Positions 44,902 to 52,793 of a stretch of 64,000 nucleotides of DNA are shown here, piece after piece; position 1 is the first letter of the stretch; every line of letters begins with the position of its first letter. The stretch spans positions 1 through 64,000 of the forward strand of contig JAKPEG010000227.1 in assembly GCA_029552065.1 (NCBI GenBank), written 5' to 3'. Position numbers and translations under genes: made by a program. Origin of the DNA: Actinomycetes bacterium (lineage in GTDB: Bacteria; Actinomycetota; Actinomycetes; Actinomycetales; Dermatophilaceae). The notes beneath the pieces were generated by a model. The model had not been told where the DNA came from. It saw only the letters and a list, made by a program, of their open reading frames with translations, and ran no database searches.

Positions 44902-45506
44902 GACGACTCCCCTGTCGTGGTGGTATGCCGGGTGGTCCCGGCGGTTAGGCGCCCGTGGGAGCGGGCGGCGAGGGTGGCCTCGACGTGGTCGAGCCAGCGC
45001 AGCTCGGCCTCGACGGTGAACAACTGGTGCTCAAGGACGATCCGCTTCGGATCGGCCGGGTCGGCCGGGCCGGCGCTCGGATCGGACTTCGGATCGCGGG
45101 CGGTGCGGAGCTTGAGCCGGGTGAGCGCTTGCAGATGGCGCATGGTGGCCGTCCGCTGGGCGCGCAGCACGGCATGGGCGTCGACGCCCGGGGTGGTGAC
45201 GGCGAGGGCGAGCTTGATGACGAGTTCGTCGCGGGCCGCCTCGGTGCGCTCCACGGGGGTGGTCCACCAGTCGCCCGCGGCGGCGCGACCGGCCTCGGTG
45301 AGCCGGTAGGCGATCCGGCCCTCGTCGTCCGCGTGTCCCGCGGCGACGACGAGGCCGTCGCGTTCGAGCCGGGCGAGGGTGGTGTAGACCTGCCCGACGT
45401 TGAGCGGCCAGGTCCCACCGGTGCGCTGCTCGAACTCGTTCTTGAGCAGGGCGCCGTAGCGCGGGCCCTGCGCGAGCAGGGCGAGCACGCTCTGGCGAAC
45501 CGACAC
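44898..45506 (-). CDS. PadR-family transcriptional repressor
   Basis: The 202-residue protein has the PadR winged-helix (SVLALLAQGPRYGALLKNEFEQRTGGTWPLNVGQVYTTLARLERDGLV) and a C-terminal helical dimerisation region (Vir_act_alpha_C type). It is first in the ABC operon and should repress it until the transported drug binds. GTG start with AGGAG a few bases upstream. Two 11-bp palindromes of the PadR type lie 32-73 bases upstream. Confidence 0.9.
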   Translation of the reverse strand: MSVRQSVLALLAQGPRYGALLKNEFEQRTGGTWPLNVGQVYTTLARLERDGLVVAAGHADDEGRIAYRLTEAGRAAAGDWWTTPVERTEAARDELVIKLALAVTTPGVDAHAVLRAQRTATMRHLQALTRLKLRTARDPKSDPSAGPADPADPKRIVLEHQLFTVEAELRWLDHVEATLAARSHGRLTAGTTRHTTTTGESS

Positions 45507-45537
45507 GACGCTCCTGGGAACCGGACGCGGATGATGT

Positions 45538-45548
45538 ATACCGGGTAT
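45538..45548 (-). promoter_or_regulatory. PadR operator 1, ATACC-G-GGTAT
   Basis: Perfect 11-base palindrome ATACCGGGTAT, 32 bases before the padR GTG, in an AT-rich island. Its centre lies 31 bp (about three helical turns) from operator 2, so two dimers could bind on the same DNA face. Confidence 0.6.
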
Positions 45549-45568
45549 TACTGCTGTTCAGAGACCGT

Positions 45569-45579
45569 ATACTGAGTAT
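45569..45579 (-). promoter_or_regulatory. PadR operator 2, ATACT-G-AGTAT
   Basis: Perfect 11-base palindrome ATACTGAGTAT related to operator 1 (two substitutions). PadR-family boxes known elsewhere share the ATACT/AGTAT half-site, which supports the assignment. Confidence 0.65.
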
Positions 45580-45623
45580 GTCCCCGGCGCAAGAAGGTTC
45601 GTCGGTCGGCGAGCGGAGCGGGC

Positions 45624-46622
45624 TCAGACGGTGAGCAGGACCTTGCCGATGTGGGTCGAGGAGGCGAGCACCCGGTGGGCCTCGGCCGCCTGCGCGAGCG
45701 GGAACCGCGCGTGGATGATCGGGCGGACCTCGCCCGCTTCCACGAGTGGCCACACGTGTGCGCGGACCGCGGCGACGATGGCCGCCTTCTCCGGGGTCGG
45801 CCGGGCACGCAGCGAGGTCGCGACGATCGAGGCCCGCTTGCCCAGGAGCCGGCCCAGGTCGAGCTCGCCCCGTGCGCCACCCTGCATCCCGATGACGACG
45901 AGCCGCCCGTTGACGGCCAAGACGTCGACGTTGCGGGCGAGATAGGAGGCGCCCATGTTGTCCAGGACGACGTCGGCCCCGGGTCCGTTCGGCCCGGTCG
46001 CGTCGCCCGAGGTGGCCGCCCGGACGACCTCGACGAAGTCCTGCTCCCGGTAGTCGACGAGGATCGAGGCCCCGAGCTCGCGGCAGGCCGCGAGTTTCTC
46101 GGGCGAGCCGGCGGTGACGGCCACCCGCGCACCGATCGCGCGCGCGAGCTGGATGGCCATCGTCCCGATCCCCGACGAGCCGCCGTGGACGAGCAGGGTC
46201 TGGTCCGGCTGCAGCCCCGCTGTCATGAAGACGTTGGCGAAGACCGTGCACGCCACCTCGGGCAGCGCGGCGGCGTCGACGAGCGAGACCCCCTCGGGCA
46301 CCGGGAGCAGCTGGCCGGCCGGGACGGCGACCCGGGCGGCATACCCTCCGCCGGACAGCAGCGCGCACACCTCGTCGCCGACCGTCCACCCGCTCACCCC
46401 CTCACCGAGTGCGGCGATGCGCCCGCTGCACTCGAGCCCCAGATAGAGCGAGGCTCCGGGCGGTGGCGGGTAGAAGCCTTGCCGCTGAAGGAGATCCGCC
46501 CGATTCACCCCGGCCGCGACGACATCGACGAGCACCTCACCGGGCCCGGGCACCGGGTCGGGTACCTCGGCGAGGACGAGGGCCTGCGGCCCTCCGGGCG
46601 TGGGAACGGTGACCGCCTGCAT
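45624..46622 (-). CDS. NAD(P)H-quinone oxidoreductase, PIG3/zinc-free MDR family
   Basis: The 332-residue medium-chain dehydrogenase/reductase has the PIG3-type sequence GVNRADLLQRQGFYPPPPGAS, LPEVACTVFANVF and the nucleotide motif VHGGSSGIGTMAIQLA near residue 145. It lacks the structural zinc cysteines, as expected for quinone oxidoreductases. It reduces quinones or enones with NADPH. The ATG at 46622 lies six bases after TACGCT (leaderless, overlapping an octamer). It is divergent from the MFS gene and unrelated to the PadR operon. Confidence 0.9.
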   Translation of the reverse strand: MQAVTVPTPGGPQALVLAEVPDPVPGPGEVLVDVVAAGVNRADLLQRQGFYPPPPGASLYLGLECSGRIAALGEGVSGWTVGDEVCALLSGGGYAARVAVPAGQLLPVPEGVSLVDAAALPEVACTVFANVFMTAGLQPDQTLLVHGGSSGIGTMAIQLARAIGARVAVTAGSPEKLAACRELGASILVDYREQDFVEVVRAATSGDATGPNGPGADVVLDNMGASYLARNVDVLAVNGRLVVIGMQGGARGELDLGRLLGKRASIVATSLRARPTPEKAAIVAAVRAHVWPLVEAGEVRPIIHARFPLAQAAEAHRVLASSTHIGKVLLTV

Positions 46623-46628
46623 GACCCG

Positions 46629-46634
46629 AGCGTA
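46629..46634 (-). promoter_or_regulatory. Leaderless -10 element TACGCT inside a CGGCATAC octamer
   Basis: On the minus strand CGGCATACGCT is followed by six bases and the ATG at 46622. Confidence 0.5.
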
Positions 46635-46743
46635 TGCCGCGTGGTCCCCTCGGGCGGGCTACCCGCGGCGTGGCGAGCGTCCCAACCGCCCGCCAGTCGG
46701 TCGGATCCGTGCCAGCCGTGCGCGCGCCTGCCACGCTAGGCCC

Positions 46744-47976
46744 GTGAGCGGCTACCTGCCCGGCGAGGCGGCATACCGGCGGGTGACCCTCTCCCTCTCG
46801 CTCGCCGGGGTGACGACCTTCGCGCTGCTCTACGCACCGCAGGCGCTGCTGCCGGAGCTCGCCGAGGCGTTCGACGTGCCGGCCGGCCAGGCGGCGCTGT
46901 CGATCTCGGTGACGACGCTCGTCATGGCCGCCGCTCTGCTCGGCGTCGGCCCGCTCACCGAACGGGTGGGGCGCACGCCGGTGATCATCGCCTCGGTCTT
47001 CGCGACGAGCATCCTCGGGTTGTGCCTTGCCCTCGCGCCGAGCTGGCCGGCGCTGCTGGCCATCCGGGCCGCCCAGGGAGTCGCACTGCCGGGGATGGCT
47101 GCCGTTGCCATGGCCTACCTTCGTGAGGAGATCGCCCCCGAGGCGCACGGGCAGGCCACCGGGGCCTACATCGGCGGCACCGCGATCGGCGGGATGCTCG
47201 GACGGTTCGTCGTCGGGGGGGTTGAGCCGTGGGCGGGCTGGCGGTGGGCGCTGGCCGCCGTCGGACTCGTCGGGCTCGGGTGCGCGATCGTCGTGCGGCT
47301 CATCCTGCCCGCCTCGCAGGGCTTCCGGCCCGCACCGCGCGAGGCTGGCGGTGGCCACCGGACGCTGCGGCGGTTGCTCACCGACCCGGCACTCGTCGCG
47401 CTCTACGGCATCGGCGCGGTGTCGATGGGCGCCTTCATCGCGACCTTCAACACGATCGGCTTCCGGTTGCGCGAGGCCCCCTATTCCCTCGGGGTCGCCG
47501 TCTCCTCGCTTGTCTACCTCGCCTATGCGCCCGGCTCCGCCGTCGCCGCGTATGCCGGTCGGCTGGCCGATCGGCTCGGCCGCCGGGCGGTGCTGCCGGT
47601 CGCGGTCGCGGCCATGCTCGCCGGCCTGCTGCTCACCCTCGCCACCCCTCTCTGGGTGCTCCTGCTCGGGCTCACGATGTTCGCCGGGTGCTTCTTCGGC
47701 GTCCACGGGCTCGCGTCGGGCTGGGTCGCCGCCCGGGCGCAGCTCGGCGGTGGGGGGATCGGACAGGCGACCGCCTTCTACCTCGTGGCCTACTACCTCG
47801 GCTCCTCGCTCTTCGGCTGGTTCGGTGGGCGGGCCTGGGGCAATGGCGGCTGGCCCGAACTCGTCGCCGTCGCAGGCGTGCTCGTCACGATCGCGCTCGT
47901 TCTCGCCTGGTGGCTCACCCGGATCCCCAAGCTCACCGAACCGCCGGCCGCGGACCCCGGCGTCACCGCCTATTGA
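46744..47976 (+). CDS. MFS transporter (YnfM/arabinose-efflux-like)
   Basis: The 410-residue protein has 12 hydrophobic segments and the MFS family loop motif GPLTERVGRTPVI between segments 2 and 3, repeated as AGRLADRLGRRAVL in the second half. The overall sequence fits the drug:H+ antiporter-type YnfM group. GTG 46744 is chosen because the protein begins directly before the first segment; CACGCT six bases upstream may be a weak leaderless -10. Substrate unknown. It is convergent with the propeller gene across a terminator. Confidence 0.85.
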   Translation: MSGYLPGEAAYRRVTLSLSLAGVTTFALLYAPQALLPELAEAFDVPAGQAALSISVTTLVMAAALLGVGPLTERVGRTPVIIASVFATSILGLCLALAPSWPALLAIRAAQGVALPGMAAVAMAYLREEIAPEAHGQATGAYIGGTAIGGMLGRFVVGGVEPWAGWRWALAAVGLVGLGCAIVVRLILPASQGFRPAPREAGGGHRTLRRLLTDPALVALYGIGAVSMGAFIATFNTIGFRLREAPYSLGVAVSSLVYLAYAPGSAVAAYAGRLADRLGRRAVLPVAVAAMLAGLLLTLATPLWVLLLGLTMFAGCFFGVHGLASGWVAARAQLGGGGIGQATAFYLVAYYLGSSLFGWFGGRAWGNGGWPELVAVAGVLVTIALVLAWWLTRIPKLTEPPAADPGVTAY

Positions 47977-48013
47977 GCTGGGCAGCCGCCCCCCGACCCT
48001 CACCCGGGAATCC

Positions 48014-48058
48014 GAGCCGCCGGCGACCGGGCCCGGAGAGTGGCCCGGTCGTCGGCTC
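48014..48058. terminator. Bidirectional terminator between MFS and propeller genes
   Basis: CGACCGGGCC (48024-48033) pairs with GGCCCGGTCG (48042-48051), extended by imperfect GAGCCG...CGGCTC pairing to 48014-48058. It lies between convergent gene ends. Confidence 0.6.
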
Positions 48059-48070
48059 TGGGGAGGTCAG

Positions 48071-48090
48071 GTCAGGGCAGGTCAGGGCAG
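48071..48090. repeat. Two tandem copies of GTCAGGGCAG
   Basis: Two perfect 10-base units, preceded by a partial copy, overlap the 3' end of the propeller gene and include its stop codon region. Confidence 0.7.
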
Positions 48091-50112
48091 GATGGTGAGG
48101 AAGACCGACATGCTCGACCGGTAGAGCGCCGACCAGCCGTTCGTCGTCCGGTCCCAGGCTTCGAGGGTGAAGCCGTGGGCGCAGTTGACCGAGCTGGGGT
48201 CGCCGGGGACGGCGGCATCCCAGCCGCCCGGGGGCACGGTCACGGACGTGACGCCGACCCACGGGCCTGGAGCATGGGCGGCATACCCGTCGGAGGCGAT
48301 CATCGCCGAGGCGTTGGCGCCCCACTGCGACCACAGCGCCCAGCTCGACAGATAGCCGTCCGGGCTGTCCGCGGTCACGGTGAAGGTGAAGCCGCCGGTG
48401 CCGGCCCCGCTCGTGTGCACGAGCGCGCACGGGCCGACCTCGATGCCGTCCTTGTGGATGTGCTCGATGATCGCCCGCGGCGGACGGTTGTGCACGAGCA
48501 CGTCGACGAACCGGCCGGCGTCGGTGCCCGAGCCGATCTCGCTGGCCGCCGAGGCCGACGCGAAGAGTCGGATGGTGATCCGGTGCAGCCCGTCGGGCAG
48601 GTCGCCGGTCGCGGCGAAGTAGCCGAGCGAGGCGGTGTACCAGAGGTCGGCGGCCGAGCGGACCGGGAAGAACCGCGTCGCCACGGGCGTCGTCGTCGTG
48701 AGGGTGAAGCTCCCGGCCACCCACTTGTAGTCGGCGAACGGGGTGATGACCGGCAGCCCGTCGACCTCGACGGTGTAGTAGCGGGCGCCCACGCTGCGGG
48801 CGCCGAGGTGGTTGACCATGACCGGCAGGGTGCCGCCGAAGGGCGCGTTGGTCACCGGGAAGAAGTATCCCGGGTCGGTCGTCGCCAGCCCGCCGCTCAC
48901 CTTGTCGGCCGGGATGTGGCCGATGCCGAGCAGCACCGGACCCGAGGCGGCATACGGGCTGAGCTCGACCCGGGAGATCTCGGTGTTCGAGCAGACGAGC
49001 AGCGACGAGGGGGTGGCCAGGGCGACGCTCGAGGGTCGCACGGGCACGTCGGTGACCACGGTGCGCACTTCGCCGGTGGCGATCACGACGAGGGCGACGT
49101 CGTTCTGCGGGTCGCGCTGGGTCGTGTAGAGGGCGCTGTGCGCGTCGTCGGCCCAGGTGAGCATGAACGGCGCGCCGAGCCCGCTCGCCACCGGGTCCTG
49201 CCGCCCGTCGGACAGCCGCACTCGGGTGAGCTGCCCACCGCCGCGCGTCTGCTCGGTGACGTATGCCGTGCCACTGGCCGCATCGAGCGCGAGCCCGACG
49301 GCACCGAGCAGGCCGGTGGCGACGATCGACCAGGCGTTGCTCGTGAGGTCGATCCGCAGGAGCCGGCCGCCGGCCGGGTCGTATTCGACGACGTAGGCGA
49401 GGTGGGCCGGCTCGTCGAGGGCGATCTGGTGCGGCGCGACGAGCCCCGAGACGAGCACGCCCGTCGTCGGCGCGGAGGCGTCGGCGCTGGCGAGGTCGAC
49501 CTGCAGGATCCGTCCGCTGCGCTCGCTCACCAACGCGTGCTGCTCGTCGGCGAAGACCGCGACCGCCTCGAGGTTGCCGTAGCCGCTGCCGAGTTGCCGG
49601 TAGCCCGAGGTCGGCGCATAGGTGACCCACCGGATCTGCAGGTTGTAGCCGTAGGCCAGTACCTTGACCTTGGCCAGCCGGCCGGCATTCGTGCGCACGG
49701 CGAAGACGTCGCCCACGACGAGCTGGTTGGTGCTGTCGTCGCTGCCGGGGATCGGAGTGGCGGCATAGGGGAGGGCGGCGAGCTGGGTGTAGCCGAGGGC
49801 GGTGAAATTCACCGCGCCGAGGTTGACCAGGCCGGCCCCACCCATGGGGACCATCGCCCGGGCGACCGAGGTCAGCTGTTCCCACCACACGTCGCCGGTG
49901 CCGTCGACGGCCACCTCGACGCCACGGTCGAAGTCGAACAGCCAGGTCCCGCGCAGGGTCGCGGTCCCCGACGAGACGACCCGGGCCCCCGGAGCGAGCC
50001 GCAGCTCGGACAGGAGGCCGCCGAATTCGACGAAGACGAGGCGGTTGTCGGCCTGGCGGAAGTCGCTGCCGATCGCGCCGGCGAGTCCGGAGGCGAGGGT
50101 CTGAGAGGTCAT
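48082..50112 (-). CDS. Large beta-propeller-like protein of unknown function
   Basis: The 676-residue protein has no signal peptide or membrane segment. Residues 1-55 (DNRLVFVEFGGLLSELRL) and 190-400 (repeated LVSERSGRILQVDL, YVVEYDPAGGRLLRIDL, SALYTTQRDP) look like blades of a propeller. A module at about 60-175 (FDFDRGVEV, GDVWWEQ, GDVFAVRT, KVKVLAYGYNLQIRWVTY) interrupts the first blade, and an Ig-like C-terminal half follows (RAIIEHIHKDG, GFTFTVTADSPDGYLSSW). AGGAGCG precedes the ATG. I do not recognise the family and assign no function. Confidence 0.75.
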   Translation of the reverse strand: MTSQTLASGLAGAIGSDFRQADNRLVFVEFGGLLSELRLAPGARVVSSGTATLRGTWLFDFDRGVEVAVDGTGDVWWEQLTSVARAMVPMGGAGLVNLGAVNFTALGYTQLAALPYAATPIPGSDDSTNQLVVGDVFAVRTNAGRLAKVKVLAYGYNLQIRWVTYAPTSGYRQLGSGYGNLEAVAVFADEQHALVSERSGRILQVDLASADASAPTTGVLVSGLVAPHQIALDEPAHLAYVVEYDPAGGRLLRIDLTSNAWSIVATGLLGAVGLALDAASGTAYVTEQTRGGGQLTRVRLSDGRQDPVASGLGAPFMLTWADDAHSALYTTQRDPQNDVALVVIATGEVRTVVTDVPVRPSSVALATPSSLLVCSNTEISRVELSPYAASGPVLLGIGHIPADKVSGGLATTDPGYFFPVTNAPFGGTLPVMVNHLGARSVGARYYTVEVDGLPVITPFADYKWVAGSFTLTTTTPVATRFFPVRSAADLWYTASLGYFAATGDLPDGLHRITIRLFASASAASEIGSGTDAGRFVDVLVHNRPPRAIIEHIHKDGIEVGPCALVHTSGAGTGGFTFTVTADSPDGYLSSWALWSQWGANASAMIASDGYAAHAPGPWVGVTSVTVPPGGWDAAVPGDPSSVNCAHGFTLEAWDRTTNGWSALYRSSMSVFLTILP

Positions 50113-50227
50113 GGCGGGCACGCTCCTGAGCAGGGGGGTGCGGCCCTCGTGGCCGCAGCCGTCGTGGGCGAGGAGCCGCCCGTCCTTCGGGAGATACCTC
50201 GGCCGGTCCCGTGCCGACGTCCCTGGG

Positions 50228-50728
50228 TCAGTCGCACAGGTCGAGGAGCGTGGCCCCGAGCACCCGCACGAGGTCGTCGCCGTCCACGGTGATCGCCACC
50301 CCGTGCGCGCCGGCGCCAAGCGAGACCGTCCGCCCGGCGACCCCGCGGTCCGCGAGGACCGGCCAGGCCGTGCTCGCCCCGAACGGCGTGATCGTCCCGC
50401 GTTCGTAGCCGGTCGCCTCCCGCGCCCCCTCGGCGTCGGGCATGGACAGTCGCGAGGTCCCGAGGGTCGCGCGCAGCTTCGGCCAGGAGAACTCCCGGTC
50501 CCCGGGCACGAGCACGAACAGGAAGTCCTCGTCGGCGCGACGCACCACGAGGGTCTTGACGATGTCGCCGGGCGCGACACCGCGCAGCGCCGCGGCCTCG
50601 GCGAGCGAGCGCACGCGGCCGTGCCGGGTGACGGCATACCGGATGCCGCTCGCCCGCACCGCGGCGAGCGCGCGCTGCTCGCCTTCGCTCGGCGGCTCGG
50701 TCGGCGCGTCGCCTGTCGGGCCGGTCAT
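50228..50728 (-). CDS. YbaK/EbsC-type aminoacyl-tRNA deacylase domain protein
   Basis: The 166-residue protein has the YbaK/ProX fold: GVAPGDIVKTLVVRRADEDFLFVLVPGDREFSWPKLRATLG with the conserved lysine in DIVKTLV, then GYERGTITPFG. Members hydrolyse mischarged Cys-, Ala- or similar tRNA(Pro). The start at 50728 is supported by a leaderless TACAGT that ends six bases upstream and overlaps an octamer. The specific tRNA substrate is not determined. Confidence 0.85.
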   Translation of the reverse strand: MTGPTGDAPTEPPSEGEQRALAAVRASGIRYAVTRHGRVRSLAEAAALRGVAPGDIVKTLVVRRADEDFLFVLVPGDREFSWPKLRATLGTSRLSMPDAEGAREATGYERGTITPFGASTAWPVLADRGVAGRTVSLGAGAHGVAITVDGDDLVRVLGATLLDLCD

Positions 50729-50734
50729 CGGGCA

Positions 50735-50740
50735 ACTGTA
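50735..50740 (-). promoter_or_regulatory. Leaderless -10 element TACAGT inside a CGGCATAC octamer
   Basis: On the minus strand CGGCATACAGT is followed by six bases and the ATG at 50728, the same arrangement as at 12491. Confidence 0.55.
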
Positions 50741-50883
50741 TGCCGTGTGCAGGTCGCCGCCCGCGGGTGCGGCCGGGGCCGTGATCGGGCACAATCCCCC
50801 GCGGTGGAACGTTGGGGTGTCAGGATGGACATGGCAACGAGGCCTAACCCGCAGCCGAGCAGGCGCCGAGTGCAGGGAGTGAC

Positions 50884-52215
50884 GTGACGTCGTTCTGGGC
50901 CGAACACGCGTGGCTGCCCACGGGTCTGGCCCGTTCGGTGCGGATGGTCGTCTCCGACGGGCGCTTCCTCTCGGTCGAGGCTCGCGCCCAGCGTCAGCCC
51001 GAGGACGAGCGGTTGCGCGGCGTCGTCCTGCCCGGCCTCGCCAACGCGCACAGCCATGTCTTCCAGCGGTCCCTGCGGGGACGCACCCAGTCCAGCGCCG
51101 ACAACGTCCTCACGTGGCGGACGCTCATGTACGAGGTGGCCGACCGGCTCAACCCCGAGCTCTACCTCGCCCTCGCCCGGGCGACCTTCGCGGAGATGGC
51201 CCTCGCCGGTTTCACGGTGGTCGGGGAATACCACTACCTCCACCACGGTCCCGGTGGCACACGCTATGCCGACCCCAACGCGATGGGCGACGCCCTCGTC
51301 AAGGCGGCCGGCGAGGTGGGCGTGCGCCTCACCCTGCTGGACACCCTCTACCTGCGCGGCGGGCTCACCTCCGAAGGGCATCTGCCGATCGAGGGGGCGC
51401 AGGCCCGGTTCGCCGACGCCTCGGTCGAGGAATGGGCCGACCGGATGTCGCGGATCGGCCAGACGGAGGTGCTGCGCCGGGGCGCGGCGATCCACTCGAT
51501 CCGGGCGGTCCCTCGCGAGGAGACGAGCCGGGCGGTGGCCTTCGTGGGCGACCAACCGCTGCACGTCTATCTCTCCGAGCAGCCGGCCGAGAACCTCGCC
51601 TGCGAGATGTACTACGGCTGCAGCCCGGCCCGGCTGCTCGCCGATGTCGGGGTGCTCGGCCCGGAGAGCACTGCCGTCCATGCCACCCACGTGAGTGACT
51701 CCGACATCGCCCTGCTCGCGGAGGCGCAGAGCCAGGTCGTCGTCTGCCCGACTTCGGAGGCGGACATGGCCGACGGGATGGCCCCGGTGCACCGGCTCAT
51801 CGACGCCGGGGTGCCGGTGGCGATCGGGTCGGACCAGCATGCGATCGTCGACCCGTTCGTCGAGTTGCGCGAGTTGGAGATGCACGAGCGGCTGCGCACC
51901 GGAGAGCGTGGTCAGGTGCCCACGGGGGAACTCGTCCGGGTCGGCTCGATCAACGGCTACCAAAGCCTCGGCTGGTACGACGGGGGGTCGCTGGCTGCGG
52001 GGATGCTCGCCGACTTCGTCACCGTCGATCAGGACTCCGTGCGCACGGCCGGGAGCAAGGCCGCCGAGATCGTCTACACGGCGACCGCGGCCGACGTCCT
52101 CGGGGTGTGGGTCGGCGGTCGGCCGATCGTCACCAACGGCGTGCACTCCTTCGGCCCGGTAGGGCCCCTGCTGCGCGAGGCATTCCACCTCATCCGCGAG
52201 GCGGCCGCCGGCTGA
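50884..52215 (+). CDS. hutF: Formimidoylglutamate deiminase-like amidohydrolase
   Basis: The 443-residue amidohydrolase has PGLANAHSHVFQRSLRGRTQ (metal HxH) near residue 54, GEYHYLHHGPGG, VHATHVSDSDI, and IGSDQHAIVDPF with the metal Asp. These fit HutF, which deaminates N-formimidoyl-L-glutamate in the histidine-degradation route. No other hut gene is in the window, so the gene is detached or uses another substrate. GTG start with AGGGAG upstream. Confidence 0.8.
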   Translation: MTSFWAEHAWLPTGLARSVRMVVSDGRFLSVEARAQRQPEDERLRGVVLPGLANAHSHVFQRSLRGRTQSSADNVLTWRTLMYEVADRLNPELYLALARATFAEMALAGFTVVGEYHYLHHGPGGTRYADPNAMGDALVKAAGEVGVRLTLLDTLYLRGGLTSEGHLPIEGAQARFADASVEEWADRMSRIGQTEVLRRGAAIHSIRAVPREETSRAVAFVGDQPLHVYLSEQPAENLACEMYYGCSPARLLADVGVLGPESTAVHATHVSDSDIALLAEAQSQVVVCPTSEADMADGMAPVHRLIDAGVPVAIGSDQHAIVDPFVELRELEMHERLRTGERGQVPTGELVRVGSINGYQSLGWYDGGSLAAGMLADFVTVDQDSVRTAGSKAAEIVYTATAADVLGVWVGGRPIVTNGVHSFGPVGPLLREAFHLIREAAAG

Positions 52216-52227
52216 GGGCCGCGCAGA

Positions 52228-52247
52228 GGTATGCCGCGCGGCATACC
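52228..52247. terminator. Palindromic terminator made of two octamers
   Basis: GGTATGCCGCGCGGCATACC is a perfect 20-base palindrome lying between the convergent hutF and DUF4235 genes, 13 bases after the hutF stop. It consists of the two octamers head to head. Confidence 0.7.
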
Positions 52248-52269
52248 GGGGGTGCGTGTGCTCGGGCGG

Positions 52270-52560
52270 TCAGGCCGCGGCCTCGTCCTTGGCCATCGCC
52301 GCGGGGAGGTGCCCGGTGGACTTCGCGTAGTACTGGGCCGCCTTGCGCGTGGCGGCCACGCGGGCCGCACCGACGGCCAGCCCGGTGAGGGCGGCGAACA
52401 GGACGGCCTCCGGCCACGAGGAGTCGTCGGGGTGGTTGGGATCGTCCGGCGCCGGCTTGCCGGCGGCGACCTGCCACCCGGTGCTCACGACCCGCTGAGC
52501 CACGGCGGCCGCGAGCATCGCCGACCCGGTGCCGAGCACCTTCCACACGAGCGAGCCCAT
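52270..52560 (-). CDS. DUF4235 membrane-associated protein
   Basis: The 96-residue protein has two hydrophobic segments (about residues 10-28 and 52-70) separated by a Pro/Asp-rich loop (PAPDDPNHPDDSS), the pattern of DUF4235 proteins common in Actinobacteria. Function unknown. GGGAGGTG lies about eight bases before the ATG. It diverges from the TPP-riboswitch operon. Confidence 0.75.
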   Translation of the reverse strand: MGSLVWKVLGTGSAMLAAAVAQRVVSTGWQVAAGKPAPDDPNHPDDSSWPEAVLFAALTGLAVGAARVAATRKAAQYYAKSTGHLPAAMAKDEAAA

Positions 52561-52646
52561 CCCCGCACCTCCCGGTCCGCTGGTGGCGTCCGTCGCCAGC
52601 GCTATGCCGACTCTCGCACGCCCAGCGGGTAAAGTCACCCTCACCA

Positions 52647-52731
52647 CGACAGGGGAGCGCCCCAGCGCTGAGAGTGCGGTCCGCCGCAGACCCTCGAACC
52701 TGATCCGGGTCATACCGGCGATAGGGAGTCG
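52647..52731 (+). promoter_or_regulatory. Thiamine pyrophosphate (TPP) riboswitch
   Basis: The THI-box consensus is present in order: GGGGAGC near 52652, GCTGAGAG at 52677-52684 region (pyrimidine-sensing CUGAGA), ACCCTCGAACCTGATCCGGGT (ACC-TGAAC-TGAT type), CATACCGGCGATAGGGA, and closing CGAC/GTCG P1 pairing (52647-52650 with 52728-52731). It sits 63 bases before the thiamine-transporter gene, so TPP should shut down expression when thiamine is plentiful. Confidence 0.95.
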
Positions 52732-52766
52732 AGTCTCACCCGTCGACCTCCGATGGGTCGACGGCC

Positions 52767-52783
52767 CCTCCTGCAGAAGGAGG
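52767..52783 (+). promoter_or_regulatory. Ribosome-binding-site sequestering hairpin (riboswitch expression platform)
   Basis: CCTCCT (52767-52772) can pair with AGGAGG (52778-52783), the core of the strong Shine-Dalgarno AAGGAGGAG ahead of the ATG at 52794. An upstream stem CGTCGACC/GGTCGACG at 52741-52764 may compete. This suggests translational control by the riboswitch. Confidence 0.6.
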
Positions 52784-52793
52784 AGTCATCCGT

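Noticed and set aside
52705-52720. CATACCGG in the TPP riboswitch as another octamer copy.
   Set aside because: It is preceded by GT, not CGG, and belongs to the conserved THI-box.
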